A stretch of DNA of 64,000 nucleotides from the NCBI RefSeq assembly GCF_009766065.1, contig NZ_LMUE01000012.1:310001-374000 (forward strand), in the 5' to 3' direction. The DNA is from Dyella sp. S184 (GTDB lineage Bacteria; Pseudomonadota; Gammaproteobacteria; Xanthomonadales; Rhodanobacteraceae). This document shows, in pieces, positions 35,596 through 45,812 of this stretch. The position numbers and the translations under genes are program-made. Below the pieces are notes generated by a model. The model was not told the origin of the DNA. It did not search any database and saw nothing but the letters and a program-made list of their open reading frames with translations. The first letter of the stretch is position 1, and each line of letters begins with the position of its first letter.

Positions 35596-38500
35596 CTACT
35601 GCAGCGTCACCGGTCGCCGGTTGTCGCTGGAGACGCGGTCGATCAGTTCGTTGTACGGATCGATACCGGCTTCGAACGGTTTGCTGTCGACGGTCACGGT
35701 GATCGTGCTGTCACCGTTCGCCACCATCTGCTTCTTCAGGTACAGCGGCTTGCCATCCTTGCCATCGGCGGGCGCGGCAAACACGCCGATGTCGATCGGG
35801 ATGTCCGGCGTGCCGTCGGTTTCCTTGCCGGTGCCATCGACGTAGACCTTGCCGGCATGCACCTTCATGGTCACTTCATATTTCCCGTCCGGCAGCTTCT
35901 TCGCCGTGGCCTCGGTCATGCGGTTGTCGAACAGGGTGATCTTCCAGAAGAAGTCATTAAGCAGTGGCTGCCACTTCGGCCCGGCGGACTTGGCCAAGGC
36001 GTTCATGAATTCCTGCGAGGTGGTGTAGGGCGGTTGCTGGAAACCCTTGTCGATCAGGAACTGCTTGAGCATTGCGTCGAGCTTGTCCTCGCCGATGTAA
36101 TCCTGCAGCGCGTAGAACACCAGCGAGCCCTTGTTGTAATGGATGTACTGCTGGTTCTCAACCTTCGCCAGCGGCTCCTCGGCCAGCTTCTCGGTGGCGC
36201 GGCCCGCGAGATATTTGTCCAGTTCGTACTTCAGGAACTTGTGCATCTGGTCGGCGCCGTACTTCTGCTTCATCACCATCAGCGCGGAATATTGCGCCAG
36301 CGATTCGCTGAGCATGGTGGAGCCCTGCATGTTGGCGCCGATCACCCGGTGTGCCCACCACTGGTGCGCCACTTCGTGCGCGGTGATGTAGTAGGGGTAG
36401 TCGATCTTGGATTGATCGCGCAGATCGGCGATGAAGCCGACCGATTCGGAGAACGGAATCGTGTTCGCAAACGACTGCGCGATGCTTATGTAGTTCGGGA
36501 ACTCCAGGATGCGCAGCTGGTGAAACTGGTATGGCGTGTAGTTCGCGTTGTAATAGTCCAGCGCGTCCTTCGTGCCCTGGATCATCCGGTCCACGTTCCA
36601 TGCATGCGCCGGGTTGTAGTACACCGCGATATCGACGCCTTTCCAAAGCTCGTGCTTCACGGCATAGCGTGCCGAGAGGTAGGAGAAGAACGGCAGCATG
36701 GGCTGGTCCATTGTGTAATGGAAATAGTGCCGTCCGTTGGCCGTCCATTCCTTCTGCAGGTAGCCCGGTGCCACCGCGATCTGATCGGCGGCGGTTGACA
36801 CGGTGGTGTCGAAGCTGATCCAGTCCGCATCGTTGCTGATATAGGTATTGGCGCGTGCCTTCTCGTCACCGAGTTTCGGCATTCGCGGCACTTCGCCGAC
36901 AAGGTCGTACTTGCGGCGATCATTACGATCCGTGATCTGCGCATCCGTCTGGTAGCCGAACTGCGGCATCACCGTGTTATTGAAGAAGGTGCCGTTATAA
37001 GCGAGGAATTGGCCTTCCGGGCTGTTGGTAAAGCCCTTCGGCGCGTACTCCATGTCGAAGTCGAAGTTCATGGATGCGCCCGGTGCCAGCGGCGTCTTCA
37101 GCCGGTAGATGGTGTAACCGAGATCCTTGTCTTCGCTGATCGTGTCATGCGGCGCGAAATCCAGCGACTTCAGCTTGAAGCCGTCGGTGTAATTCACATG
37201 CAGTTCGCTGATCGGCGTGTCGTGCTTGTTCACCAGTGTGTAGTGGCCGCGGATCTCCAGCCTGCGCTGGTACGGGTAGATGTCGACATCGGTCTTTACC
37301 GCGGTGATGCGCGGCTGCGGCAGATCCTTGTACTTCGCGTATTTCCTCTCGTAGTTGGCATGCTGCTGTAACTTGTCGCTGCTGCTCAGGTAGTGATTGA
37401 GCACGTTGGTGTTGTAGTAGATCCACGCGCCGCTGCCGACGAACGCGAGCAGGCCGAACGCCATGGCGATCTTCGCCGGTACATGCAGTCGTACCCTTGC
37501 TTCGCGCATCCGCTCAGGCCAGGTCTGGTCGGTGCCGCGTACCCAGAACAGCGCGGCCAGTACCTGCAGCACTACCGCGCAGCTGGCCCAATAAAAGTCG
37601 AACCACAGTGTGGCCGCGAGGAAATGGCCGAAACCGTTCATGTCCGAATACGGCAGGTCCGGCGCGCTGCCGTAGTCATACAGGTTCTGTTCCCAGTGCA
37701 GCAGGCCGAAGCCGATCTGGCAGACGAACCACATGATGGTGAACAGATAGCCAAGGAACTTGTTGTTCGACAGCACCTGCAGGAACAGCGCCAGCGCCGC
37801 CAGCAGCGCGAATGGAATCGCATCCAGCGCCAGCGTCTCCAGGTACAGACCCAGCTCCAGATGGGTGTAACCATGCGCCAGCTGCCAGCCGATGCCGACC
37901 AGCGAGCCGACCAGCAGGAATGCCCCGATCACTGCCAGCAGCGCACCCAGCTTGGCGGTCAGCGGGATCCAGTCTGGCAACGGAAACGCGTCGGTAACCT
38001 CGGCCGAGCGCTGGCTGCGCTCGCGCCACACCAGCTCACCGGCATAGAAGGTGATGATGATGTACAGCAGCCACTGGAAGCCGCCGCGGATGTTTTCCAG
38101 CACCTGATGGGTGACCGGCCAGGTCGCGGTGCCGTAGATCTGTCCGGAGAACATCAAGGCGCCGAACAGGTTGGCCAGGCCCAGCGCCAGCATGATCAGG
38201 AACGGCGCGCCGCGCAACACGCCGAGCGTGTCAAACGCGAACTGCGTGCGCAGCTGCAGCAAGTGCGCGCCGAGGTTGTCGGCCAGGCGAACCTTGGGCA
38301 GCGTCAGTGTGGTGTTGCTGGCTTGCGGGCACAGCATCGGTGGCTCTGCGCGCTTCTTGCGCCGTGGCAGTTGCAGTCCTTCGCGGTTCGGCCGGAACAG
38401 TGCAAACGTGGCGCCGAACATGGCCACACTGACGCCGGTCCACAGCAACCGATTGAACAACAGGACACCGGTCAGCGCGGGCAACTCGTGATTGGACTGG

Positions 38501-39177
38501 TAGGCCGACCAGTAGCGGGTGACCAGCGCAACCGTGCGCCCGCCGAACGGATCGAGCATGGCGGCAACGTAGTGATTGTTGACGTCCTTGGTCAGCTGGC
38601 CAACGATGCTTTGCAGTACGAAGTAGGCGATCACCCCGATATAGGTGGCCAGCAGCGAACGCGTGGTGGTGGCGAGCAGGAACAGCAACGCAGCAATGAA
38701 CAGCATGTCCGGCACCACCATCACGCCGAACGCCCACGCGTAGCCGTGCCAGCTGGCCGGACCCAGTCGTAGCACATCGATCCACGGCATCATGCCGCCG
38801 AATGCGATGCCAAGCGCACAGGCCAGCATGATCGCCAGCGAGGCCAGGTAGCCTGCGGCGAAGCGGCCGCCGAGATAGGCGCCGCGGCTCATCGGCGTAG
38901 TGAAGAACAGTTCGGCGGTGCGCTGCTCGAAGTCGCGCAGCGCGGCGCCAGCGACGAATACCGTCACCAGGAACATGCTGAGTACGGTCAGCGCGCTGAG
39001 CAGCCGGACGATCACCAGCGGTGCATTGCGCAGCACGTTGCCGCTGGCGCCACCAACGGTCACCGCATCGGTTGTCACCAGGGTGAAGGCAAGCGTGCCG
39101 AACACCGCCGTAATGATCCAGAACAGTGGCGCCTTCAGCTGCTGGCGCAATTCGAATCGGAGGATCTCGAAGAACAT
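35596..39177 (-). CDS. ABC-2 type permease fused to M1-family metallopeptidase
   Basis: 1193 residues. The first ~575 residues contain about 12-14 membrane helices arranged as two ABC-2-type permease units (starts ILRFELRQQLKAPLFWIITAVFG and later QTWP...VRLHVPAKIAMAFGLLAF). The C-terminal ~600 residues are an M1 aminopeptidase-like domain with the zinc motif HEVAHQWW (His934, Glu935, His938) and a downstream glutamate in MLSESLAQYSALM, 19-20 residues on. A GAMEN-type motif is not obvious. The ATPase gene lies directly upstream in the same operon. This fusion is known in sequence databases from several phyla; its substrate is not known. It could export and trim peptides, which is inference. 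Confidence 0.88.
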   Translation of the reverse strand: MFFEILRFELRQQLKAPLFWIITAVFGTLAFTLVTTDAVTVGGASGNVLRNAPLVIVRLLSALTVLSMFLVTVFVAGAALRDFEQRTAELFFTTPMSRGAYLGGRFAAGYLASLAIMLACALGIAFGGMMPWIDVLRLGPASWHGYAWAFGVMVVPDMLFIAALLFLLATTTRSLLATYIGVIAYFVLQSIVGQLTKDVNNHYVAAMLDPFGGRTVALVTRYWSAYQSNHELPALTGVLLFNRLLWTGVSVAMFGATFALFRPNREGLQLPRRKKRAEPPMLCPQASNTTLTLPKVRLADNLGAHLLQLRTQFAFDTLGVLRGAPFLIMLALGLANLFGALMFSGQIYGTATWPVTHQVLENIRGGFQWLLYIIITFYAGELVWRERSQRSAEVTDAFPLPDWIPLTAKLGALLAVIGAFLLVGSLVGIGWQLAHGYTHLELGLYLETLALDAIPFALLAALALFLQVLSNNKFLGYLFTIMWFVCQIGFGLLHWEQNLYDYGSAPDLPYSDMNGFGHFLAATLWFDFYWASCAVVLQVLAALFWVRGTDQTWPERMREARVRLHVPAKIAMAFGLLAFVGSGAWIYYNTNVLNHYLSSSDKLQQHANYERKYAKYKDLPQPRITAVKTDVDIYPYQRRLEIRGHYTLVNKHDTPISELHVNYTDGFKLKSLDFAPHDTISEDKDLGYTIYRLKTPLAPGASMNFDFDMEYAPKGFTNSPEGQFLAYNGTFFNNTVMPQFGYQTDAQITDRNDRRKYDLVGEVPRMPKLGDEKARANTYISNDADWISFDTTVSTAADQIAVAPGYLQKEWTANGRHYFHYTMDQPMLPFFSYLSARYAVKHELWKGVDIAVYYNPAHAWNVDRMIQGTKDALDYYNANYTPYQFHQLRILEFPNYISIAQSFANTIPFSESVGFIADLRDQSKIDYPYYITAHEVAHQWWAHRVIGANMQGSTMLSESLAQYSALMVMKQKYGADQMHKFLKYELDKYLAGRATEKLAEEPLAKVENQQYIHYNKGSLVFYALQDYIGEDKLDAMLKQFLIDKGFQQPPYTTSQEFMNALAKSAGPKWQPLLNDFFWKITLFDNRMTEATAKKLPDGKYEVTMKVHAGKVYVDGTGKETDGTPDIPIDIGVFAAPADGKDGKPLYLKKQMVANGDSTITVTVDSKPFEAGIDPYNELIDRVSSDNRRPVTLQ

Positions 39178-39225
39178 CGGTATTCGCGTCCCTGTAATGG
39201 AAGACTGCTGCCGGAGCGGCGGGTG

Positions 39226-40110
39226 TCAGGCGGCTCTGGCAGTGGCCTGCTCGCGCAGGCGCCCGAAATAGACGTCTTCCAGATCGGGTACAACGGCTTC
39301 GAAGCCTGCCTCCGGCCGGGTGTCGGCCAGTACATGCAGCAGGGTGCGTCCGCCGGCGAGGCGGGTGGACAGGATGTTCATGCGGGCGCGGTAACCGTCC
39401 AGTTCGGCCTTGTCGATCGTGCGCCGCCACACGCGGCCGTCGAGCGAACGGATCGCCTCGACCGGCTCACCACTCAGCAGCACCTGGCCCTGGCCGATGA
39501 TCGCCATGCGCGAGCACAGGTCGGTGACGTCCTCCACGATATGTGTGGACAGGATCACCACCACCCGCTCGCCGATTTCTGCGAGCAGATTGAGGAAGCG
39601 GTTGCGCTCCTCCGGGTCGAGGCCCGCGGTGGGTTCGTCGACGATCACCAGTCGCGGATCGCCGATCAGCGCCTGCGCAATACCGAAACGCTGGCGCATG
39701 CCGCCGGAGTAGGTGCCGAGCTTGCGCTTGCGTACATCCCACAGGTTCACCTGGCGCAGCAGCGACTCGACCAGCTCGCGACGTTCGCTTTTCACGGTGA
39801 CGCCCTTGAGCACGGCGAAGTGGTCCAGCATCGCCTCGGCCGAGACCCTCGGATACACCCCGAACTCCTGCGGCAGATAGCCGAGCAGACGGCGGGTGGC
39901 CTGCTTGTCGGCCATCAGGTCCATGTCGTCCAGCTTGATCGTGCCCTCGTCCGGATCCTGCAGGGTGGCGATCGTGCGCATCAGCGACGATTTGCCCGCA
40001 CCGTTGGGGCCGAGCAGGCCGAACATGCCATTGGGGATGTCCAGCGACACGCCGCGCAGTGCCCGCACTCCGTTGGCGTAGGTTTTCGACAGGTCACGAA
40101 TCGTCAGCAT
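39226..40110 (-). CDS. ABC transporter ATP-binding protein for the permease/peptidase fusion
   Basis: 294 residues. Walker A is GLLGPNGAGKSS, the Q-loop YLPQEFGVYPRVSAEAMLDHF, the signature YSGGMRQR, Walker B LVIVDEPTAGLDPEER and the H-loop STHIVED. It belongs to the ABC-2 (drug/lipid export) class. It starts 48 nt upstream of the permease/M1 fusion on the same strand, so the two proteins should form one transporter. The C-terminal ~70 residues are an accessory domain (DGRVWRRTIDKAELDGYRARM). Confidence 0.93.
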   Translation of the reverse strand: MLTIRDLSKTYANGVRALRGVSLDIPNGMFGLLGPNGAGKSSLMRTIATLQDPDEGTIKLDDMDLMADKQATRRLLGYLPQEFGVYPRVSAEAMLDHFAVLKGVTVKSERRELVESLLRQVNLWDVRKRKLGTYSGGMRQRFGIAQALIGDPRLVIVDEPTAGLDPEERNRFLNLLAEIGERVVVILSTHIVEDVTDLCSRMAIIGQGQVLLSGEPVEAIRSLDGRVWRRTIDKAELDGYRARMNILSTRLAGGRTLLHVLADTRPEAGFEAVVPDLEDVYFGRLREQATARAA

Positions 40111-40339
40111 GGCTTGCTTCCCGGTACCGCTCTGAGCGGCGTTGGCTGAGCCCAGATTAGGGGAACGATTGAGGCAGTGCGTGCGCTCAAGGTCATGCAT
40201 ACGCGCGCGCATGGTAACCGTCGAAAGAAGCTGCCGCACAACATCAGGCATACGAATCGGGCAGCGCTTCGTTATGATTGAGGCCTTGTCTGCGGCCGCC
40301 ATCCCCGAGCGGCACGCCACCGCCATTGCAGGAGTCATC

Positions 40340-41701
40340 ATGGCCGAGCTCAAAGAAGCCCTTGTTCCCGATATCGGTCACGCCGACGTCCCCGTCATCG
40401 AAGTGCTGGTCAAGGTCGGTGATCGCGTGGAGAAGGAGCAGAGCCTGATCACGCTGGAGTCGGACAAGGCCACGATGGAAGTCCCTGCGCCGTTCGCCGG
40501 CACGATCAAGGAAATGAAGCTGAAAGTGGGCGACGAGGTGTCGGAGGGCGCTGTGATCGCGATCATCGAGGCCGACGGCGCCGCTGCTGCACCTGCCGCC
40601 GAGGCGCCGAAAGCCGCTGCGCCAGCTCCAGCCCCGGCACCTGCGCCAGCCAAGGTGGCCGCGCCGCAGGTCGAGGAAAAGCCCGCGCCGATCGGCGGCC
40701 GCAGTGTGCTGCCCGGCAACGTGCCGGAAGGCGACGTGTCGCCGGCTGCGCGACCACCGCTGGATGCACGCCTGGTAATGCCAGGCGATGCGCCGTACGC
40801 CAGCCCGGCGATCCGTGCCTTCGCGCGTGAGCTGGGCGTCGACATCACCCAGGTCAAGGGTTCCGGCCGCGGCGGCCGCATCCAGCGCGAGGACGTCAGC
40901 GCCTACGTGAAGCATGCGCTCGCTTCCGGTGCGCGACCGACAGCTGGCGCTGCGGCGTCGCTCGGCGGCCTCAGCCTGCTGCCGTGGCCGAAGATCGACT
41001 TCGCCAAGTTCGGCGAGATCGAGGAGAAGCCGCTGTCGCGCATTCAGAAAATTTCCGGCGCCAACCTCGCGCGCAACTGGGCGATGATCCCGCACGTTAC
41101 CCAGCACGATGATGCCGATATCACCGAGCTGGAGGCCTTCCGCAAGAAGCTTGGCGAAGAGAACAAGGAGTTGAAGGTCACACCGCTGGTGTTCCAGATC
41201 AAGGCGGTGGTGGCGGCGCTGAAGCAGTTCCCGCAGTTCAACGCCTCACTCGACGAGAGCGGCGAGAAGCTGATACTGAAGAAGTACTTCCATATCGGCA
41301 TCGCGGTGGACACGCCCGATGGCCTGGTGGTGCCGGTGATCCGCGATTGCGACAAGAAGGGCTTGCTCGACCTTGCCCGCGAGCTGGGCGAGATTTCGAA
41401 GAAGGCGCGCGACAAGAAGCTGGGGCCGGCCGAGATGTCCGGTGGCTGCTTCTCGATCTCCTCGCTCGGCGGTATCGGTGGCACCGGCTTTACGCCGATC
41501 GTCAATGCGCCGGAAGTGGCGATCCTCGGCGTCTCCAAGGCGGCGACCAAGCCGGTGTGGAACGGCAAGGAATTCGCGCCGCGGCTGATCCTGCCGCTGT
41601 CGCTGTCCTACGACCATCGCGTGATCGACGGCGCGCTCGCCGCGCGCTTCGCGTCCTTCCTCGCCACCCAGCTCGGCGACATCCGTCGCCTGCTGCTCTG
41701 A
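40340..41701 (+). CDS. aceF: Pyruvate dehydrogenase E2, dihydrolipoyl acetyltransferase
   Basis: 453 residues. One lipoyl domain (1-76) with the lipoyl-lysine in ESDKATME (Lys43); an Ala/Pro linker (~82-115); the E1/E3-binding domain (~150-190: [34 protein letters not shown]); and the acetyltransferase domain (~225-453) with the active-site motif [13 protein letters not shown]. coli AceF has three lipoyl domains, so this is the short, single-lipoyl form. GGAG lies 6 nt before the start. The E3 gene follows after 14 nt; aceE lies 24 kb upstream. Confidence 0.96.
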   Translation: MAELKEALVPDIGHADVPVIEVLVKVGDRVEKEQSLITLESDKATMEVPAPFAGTIKEMKLKVGDEVSEGAVIAIIEADGAAAAPAAEAPKAAAPAPAPAPAPAKVAAPQVEEKPAPIGGRSVLPGNVPEGDVSPAARPPLDARLVMPGDAPYASPAIRAFARELGVDITQVKGSGRGGRIQREDVSAYVKHALASGARPTAGAAASLGGLSLLPWPKIDFAKFGEIEEKPLSRIQKISGANLARNWAMIPHVTQHDDADITELEAFRKKLGEENKELKVTPLVFQIKAVVAALKQFPQFNASLDESGEKLILKKYFHIGIAVDTPDGLVVPVIRDCDKKGLLDLARELGEISKKARDKKLGPAEMSGGCFSISSLGGIGGTGFTPIVNAPEVAILGVSKAATKPVWNGKEFAPRLILPLSLSYDHRVIDGALAARFASFLATQLGDIRRLLL

Positions 41702-41715
41702 CCGGGAGGATGACG

Positions 41716-43512
41716 ATGGCCAACACGATCGAAATCAAGGTTCCCGACATCGGCGGTCACGGCAACGTGCCGGTGATCGAAGTGCTGGTGAAAGCCGGCG
41801 ACACCGTGGCGAAAGAACAGAGCCTGATCACGCTGGAGTCGGACAAGGCGACGATGGAGATTCCCTCCAGCGCCGCCGGCGTGGTCAAGGAGTTGAAACT
41901 CAAGGTGGGCGACGAGGTCTCCGAAGGCGCGGTGATCGCCGTGCTTGAAGTTGCTGATGACACTGCTGCGCCCAAGGCCGAGGCGCCACAAGTCGAGGCA
42001 CCACGAGTCGAGGCACCCAAGGCTGCTGCGCCGGCACCTGCTGCGAGCGCGCCTGCCGCGGCACCGGCTCCACAAGCCGCCGGTGCTTCCGGCCGCAAGG
42101 CCGACATCGAATGCAAGCTGGTCGTGCTTGGTTCCGGCCCGGGCGGCTACTCGGCGGCGTTCCGCGCCGCGGATCTGGGTGTCGATACCGTGCTGGTGGA
42201 ACGCTATGCCACGCTCGGCGGCGTCTGCCTCAACGTGGGCTGCATCCCCTCCAAGGCGCTGCTGCATGCGGCCGCAGTGATCGACGAAGCGGCCTCGATG
42301 GCCGCGCACGGCGTCAGCTTCGGCGCGCCGAAGATCGACATCGACAAGCTGCGTGGCTTCAAGACCAAGGTGGTCGGTCAGCTTACCGGCGGCCTGACCA
42401 GCATGGCGAAGCAGCGCAAGGTGCGTACGCTCGAAGGCAACGGCAGCTTTGTCTCGCCGAACGAAATGGAAGTCCAGACCAAGGACGGCGTGAAGCTGGT
42501 CCGCTTCGAGAACGCAATCATCGCCGCCGGTTCGCAGTCGGTGAAGCTGCCCTCGTTCCCGTGGGACGACGATCGCATCGTCGACTCCACCGGCGCGCTG
42601 GAGCTGAAGGACGTACCGAACAAGCTACTCGTTGTCGGCGGCGGCATCATCGGCCTGGAAATGGCGACGGTGTATTCCGCGCTCGGCAGCGAAGTGACCG
42701 TGGTCGAGTTCATGGATCAGCTCATCCCAGGTGCCGATGCCGACCTGATCAAGCCGCTGGCCAAGCGCATCGGCGGCAAGCTCAAGGGCGTGCATCTGAA
42801 GACCAAGGTGGTCGAGGCGAAGGCGACCAAGAAGGGCATCGAAGTCAGCTACGAAGGCGATAGCATCCCCGAAACCACCTTGTTCGATCGCGTGCTGGTG
42901 TCGGTGGGCCGCTCGCCGAACGGCGGCAAGATCGGCGCCGACAAGGCCGGTGTTGCGGTGACCGATCGCGGTTTCATCAACGTCGATAGCCAGATGCGCA
43001 CCAATGTGCCGCACATCTTCGCGATCGGCGACTTGGTCGGCCAGCCGATGCTGGCGCACAAGGCCACGCACGAGGCGAAGGTCGCCGCGGAGGTCGTCGC
43101 CGGGCAGAAGAGCTACTTCGATGCACGGGTGATTCCGTCGGTGGCCTATACCGATCCGGAAATCGCCTGGGTCGGCGTGACCGAACGCGAGGCGAAGGAA
43201 AAGGGCCTGAAGATCGGCGTGGGCAAGTTCCCGTGGGCGGCCAGCGGCCGCGCGATCGGCATCGACCGCACCGAGGGCTTCACCAAGCTGATCTTCGACG
43301 AAGCGACCCATCGCATCGTCGGCGGCGGCATCGTCGGCGTGCATGCCGGCGAGCTGATCTCCGAAGTCGCGTTGGCGATCGAGATGGGCAGCGAGGCCGC
43401 TGATATCGGCCTGACCATCCACCCGCATCCCACGCTGAGCGAGTCGATCGGCATGGCGGCCGAGGTGTACGAAGGCACGATCACCGACCTGTACCTGCCA
43501 AAGAAGAAGTAA
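41716..43512 (+). CDS. lpdA: Dihydrolipoamide dehydrogenase (E3) with N-terminal lipoyl domain
   Basis: 598 residues, 120 more than the usual E3. Residues 1-77 are a lipoyl domain nearly identical in form to that of the E2 gene (Lys44 in ESDKATME), then an Ala/Pro/Glu linker, then E3: FAD fold VVLGSGPGGYSAAFRAADLG, redox disulfide GGVCLNVGCIPSKALLH, NAD fold VVGGGIIGLEMATVYSALG, and the C-terminal base HPHPTLSES. It reoxidises lipoamide for the pyruvate dehydrogenase complex. It lies 14 nt after aceF. The second ATG was preferred because the first overlaps the GGGAGG site. Confidence 0.96.
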   Translation: MANTIEIKVPDIGGHGNVPVIEVLVKAGDTVAKEQSLITLESDKATMEIPSSAAGVVKELKLKVGDEVSEGAVIAVLEVADDTAAPKAEAPQVEAPRVEAPKAAAPAPAASAPAAAPAPQAAGASGRKADIECKLVVLGSGPGGYSAAFRAADLGVDTVLVERYATLGGVCLNVGCIPSKALLHAAAVIDEAASMAAHGVSFGAPKIDIDKLRGFKTKVVGQLTGGLTSMAKQRKVRTLEGNGSFVSPNEMEVQTKDGVKLVRFENAIIAAGSQSVKLPSFPWDDDRIVDSTGALELKDVPNKLLVVGGGIIGLEMATVYSALGSEVTVVEFMDQLIPGADADLIKPLAKRIGGKLKGVHLKTKVVEAKATKKGIEVSYEGDSIPETTLFDRVLVSVGRSPNGGKIGADKAGVAVTDRGFINVDSQMRTNVPHIFAIGDLVGQPMLAHKATHEAKVAAEVVAGQKSYFDARVIPSVAYTDPEIAWVGVTEREAKEKGLKIGVGKFPWAASGRAIGIDRTEGFTKLIFDEATHRIVGGGIVGVHAGELISEVALAIEMGSEAADIGLTIHPHPTLSESIGMAAEVYEGTITDLYLPKKK

Positions 43513-43563
43513 GTCGCGCCGCCGCGATAAAACAAAAACTCGGGTCGCCCCGAAGGAGTCGTG

Positions 43564-45345
43564 ATGAGTCATTCGCAGATCCGGATCGGCGCTGCCGTCG
43601 CCTTGTTGGTGGGGCTGACGGCCGCGACGAATGTCAGTGCCGATGTCGGCCGGGGTGATCGCTACTCCGGCCATCCCTGGGCCTCCCGTTCGCCGGTGCT
43701 GGCCCAGCATGGCATGGCAGCGACCGAGCAGCCGCTGGCCTCGCAGATCGCGATCGACATCCTCAAGAAGGGCGGCAGTGCGGTGGATGCCGCGATCGCG
43801 GCGAACGCGGCGCTCGGCCTGATGGAGCCGGTGTTGAACGGCATCGGCGGCGACTGCTTCGTGATCGTGTGGGATCCGAAGACGCACAAACTCTACGGCT
43901 ACAACGGCTCCGGCCCGTCGGCAAAGGGCCGCGATCTGGCGAAGATGCAGGCCGAGGTCAAGGCCGCGTATCTCAAGGCCGGCCTGCCGGTGAAGGATCA
44001 CATTCCCGCCGTCGGCTCGCTGCCGATCACCGTGCCTGGCACGGTCGATACCTGGGGCGCGCTGCACGACAAGTTCGGCAAGCTCTCATTGGCCGACGAT
44101 CTGGCGCCGGCGATCGGCTATGCCCAGAACGGTTTCCCGGTCACCCAGCTGGTTGCCCAGTACTGGAAGGGCAACATGGCCGCGTTCGAGCGGATGCACG
44201 GGCTGATCGAGGAAAGTGCCAATGCGCGCCACACCTATTTGATCGACGGTCACGCGCCGGCCGAAGGCGAGGTGTTCCGCAATCCCGATCTGGCCCGCAC
44301 GCTGACGCTGATCGCGCAGGGCGGCCGCGATGCGTTCTACAAGGGCGCGATCGCGCACACCATGGATGCCTACTTCAAGCGCATCGGCGGCGACCTGCGC
44401 TACGAGGACTTTGCCGGTTATCACGGCGAGTGGGTGACGCCGCAGTCGGTGAACTACCACGGTTACGACGTCTACGAACTGCCGCCGAACGGACAGGGCT
44501 TCGCCGCGCTGGAAATGCTGCAGCTGCTCAAGGGCTTCGACCTGAAGAAAATGGGCGTGGGCAGCGCCGACGCGCTGACCGCGATGCTGGAAGCCAAGCG
44601 CCTCGCCTATGAGGATCTGGCCAAGTACTACGCCGATCCGCGTTTCGTCGATGTGCCGATGAAGGGCCTGCTGTCCGAGGGCTACGCCGACCAGCGGCGG
44701 AAGCTGATTCATCTCGACCACGCCAACGCGGACATCGGTCCCGGCGATCCGAAGCTGTTCAACGGCGACACCACGTACTTCACCACCGCCGACAAGGACG
44801 GCATGATGGTCTCGATCATCCAGTCCAACTACCGCGGCATGGGTTCGGGCCTGGTCGCCGACGGGCTCGGCTTCATGTTCCAGGATCGCGGCGAGCTGTA
44901 TTCGCTCAAGCCTGGCGCGGCGAATGTCTACGCTGCCGGCAAGCGGCCGTTCCACACCATTATCCCGGGCTTCGTGATGAAGGATGGCGCGCCGTACATG
45001 TCGTTCGGCCTGATGGGCGGCGACATGCAGCCGCAGGGTCACATCCAGGTGCTGACCAACATGATCGATTACGGCATGAACGTGCAGGACGCCGGCGATG
45101 CCGCGCGCTGGCGCCACTACGGCAACGCCGAACCCACCGGCGAAGCCTCGCAGGGCATCGGCACGGTGGAGATGGAGTCGGGCTTCGACCCCGCGGTGAA
45201 AGCCGAGTTGGTCAAACGCGGCTACAAGGTCGTGCCGGGCACCGGCAACTTCGGCGGCTACGAGGCGATCATGTTCGACGCCAAACAGCAGGTGTACTGG
45301 GGCGCTACCGAGATGCGCAAGGATGGCGAGGTGCTCGGGTATTGA
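43564..45345 (+). CDS. ggt: Gamma-glutamyltransferase family protein
   Basis: 593 residues with a signal peptide (IRIGAAVALLVGLTAATNVSA), so probably periplasmic. It is an N-terminal nucleophile hydrolase: the proenzyme cleavage and catalytic threonine is Thr403 in FNGDTTYFTTADKDGMMVS, and other marks are GMAATEQPLASQIAIDILKKGGSAVDAAIAAN, MEPVLNGIGGDCF and GLMGGDMQPQGHIQVL. Family members hydrolyse or transfer gamma-glutamyl groups of glutathione, or act on related amides. AAGGAG lies 5 nt before ATG; a GTG one codon earlier is possible. Confidence 0.9.
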   Translation: MSHSQIRIGAAVALLVGLTAATNVSADVGRGDRYSGHPWASRSPVLAQHGMAATEQPLASQIAIDILKKGGSAVDAAIAANAALGLMEPVLNGIGGDCFVIVWDPKTHKLYGYNGSGPSAKGRDLAKMQAEVKAAYLKAGLPVKDHIPAVGSLPITVPGTVDTWGALHDKFGKLSLADDLAPAIGYAQNGFPVTQLVAQYWKGNMAAFERMHGLIEESANARHTYLIDGHAPAEGEVFRNPDLARTLTLIAQGGRDAFYKGAIAHTMDAYFKRIGGDLRYEDFAGYHGEWVTPQSVNYHGYDVYELPPNGQGFAALEMLQLLKGFDLKKMGVGSADALTAMLEAKRLAYEDLAKYYADPRFVDVPMKGLLSEGYADQRRKLIHLDHANADIGPGDPKLFNGDTTYFTTADKDGMMVSIIQSNYRGMGSGLVADGLGFMFQDRGELYSLKPGAANVYAAGKRPFHTIIPGFVMKDGAPYMSFGLMGGDMQPQGHIQVLTNMIDYGMNVQDAGDAARWRHYGNAEPTGEASQGIGTVEMESGFDPAVKAELVKRGYKVVPGTGNFGGYEAIMFDAKQQVYWGATEMRKDGEVLGY

Positions 45346-45426
45346 AGCGACTGGTGCGGAGTGCCGAAAGCGCCGCCGCACCGCGTATCGCTGTGCATCG
45401 ATACGGGACCGATCCTGGGCTGACGA

Positions 45427-45735
45427 TCAGGCCTGCAGGAACGCCAGCTTCCGCTCCCGCGGCAACTGCTTGATCGCCCACTCCGCACGCGAGGCGCTGG
45501 CGCGATCGGGATAGCTGCGAAAGCCCAACAACCGCAGCGGCGGGTTGGCGCGGGTATAGCGCGCGCCGCGGCCGGCCACATGGGCGGCGTAGCGTGCGTC
45601 GAGGCGGTTGGTGATGCCGGCATAGTAGCTGCCGTTGCGGCATTCAATCAGGTACAGGCACCACGTACCGCTGGCTTCCGCCAGCTGCGATGGGGCGTCG
45701 ATGGGTGTCGTTGCGGCCACGGGATTTCGGTTCAA
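45427..45735 (-). CDS. GIY-YIG nuclease-domain protein (UPF0213/YhbQ type)
   Basis: 102 residues, a single GIY-YIG domain: [42 protein letters not shown], with [34 protein letters not shown]. The GIY half is changed to CLYLIE and the YIG half to YAGIT, which is usual in this small family. Activity on DNA has been reported for some members but the biological role is open. The longest frame starts at TTG; an alternative GTG lies five codons in (45720). It converges with ggt. Confidence 0.87.
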   Translation of the reverse strand: MNRNPVAATTPIDAPSQLAEASGTWCLYLIECRNGSYYAGITNRLDARYAAHVAGRGARYTRANPPLRLLGFRSYPDRASASRAEWAIKQLPRERKLAFLQA

Positions 45736-45812
45736 TCGTCGTTGGTGATTCGGGACAAGCGTGCCACGCCAGATTACTCTGCGCTGATCACGACAAGAAC
45801 CATGAGGTCACC

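Noticed and set aside
37393-38772. Gln/Arg-rich 459-codon plus-strand frame
   Set aside because: Antisense of the permease/M1 fusion; the composition is that of reversed hydrophobic codons.
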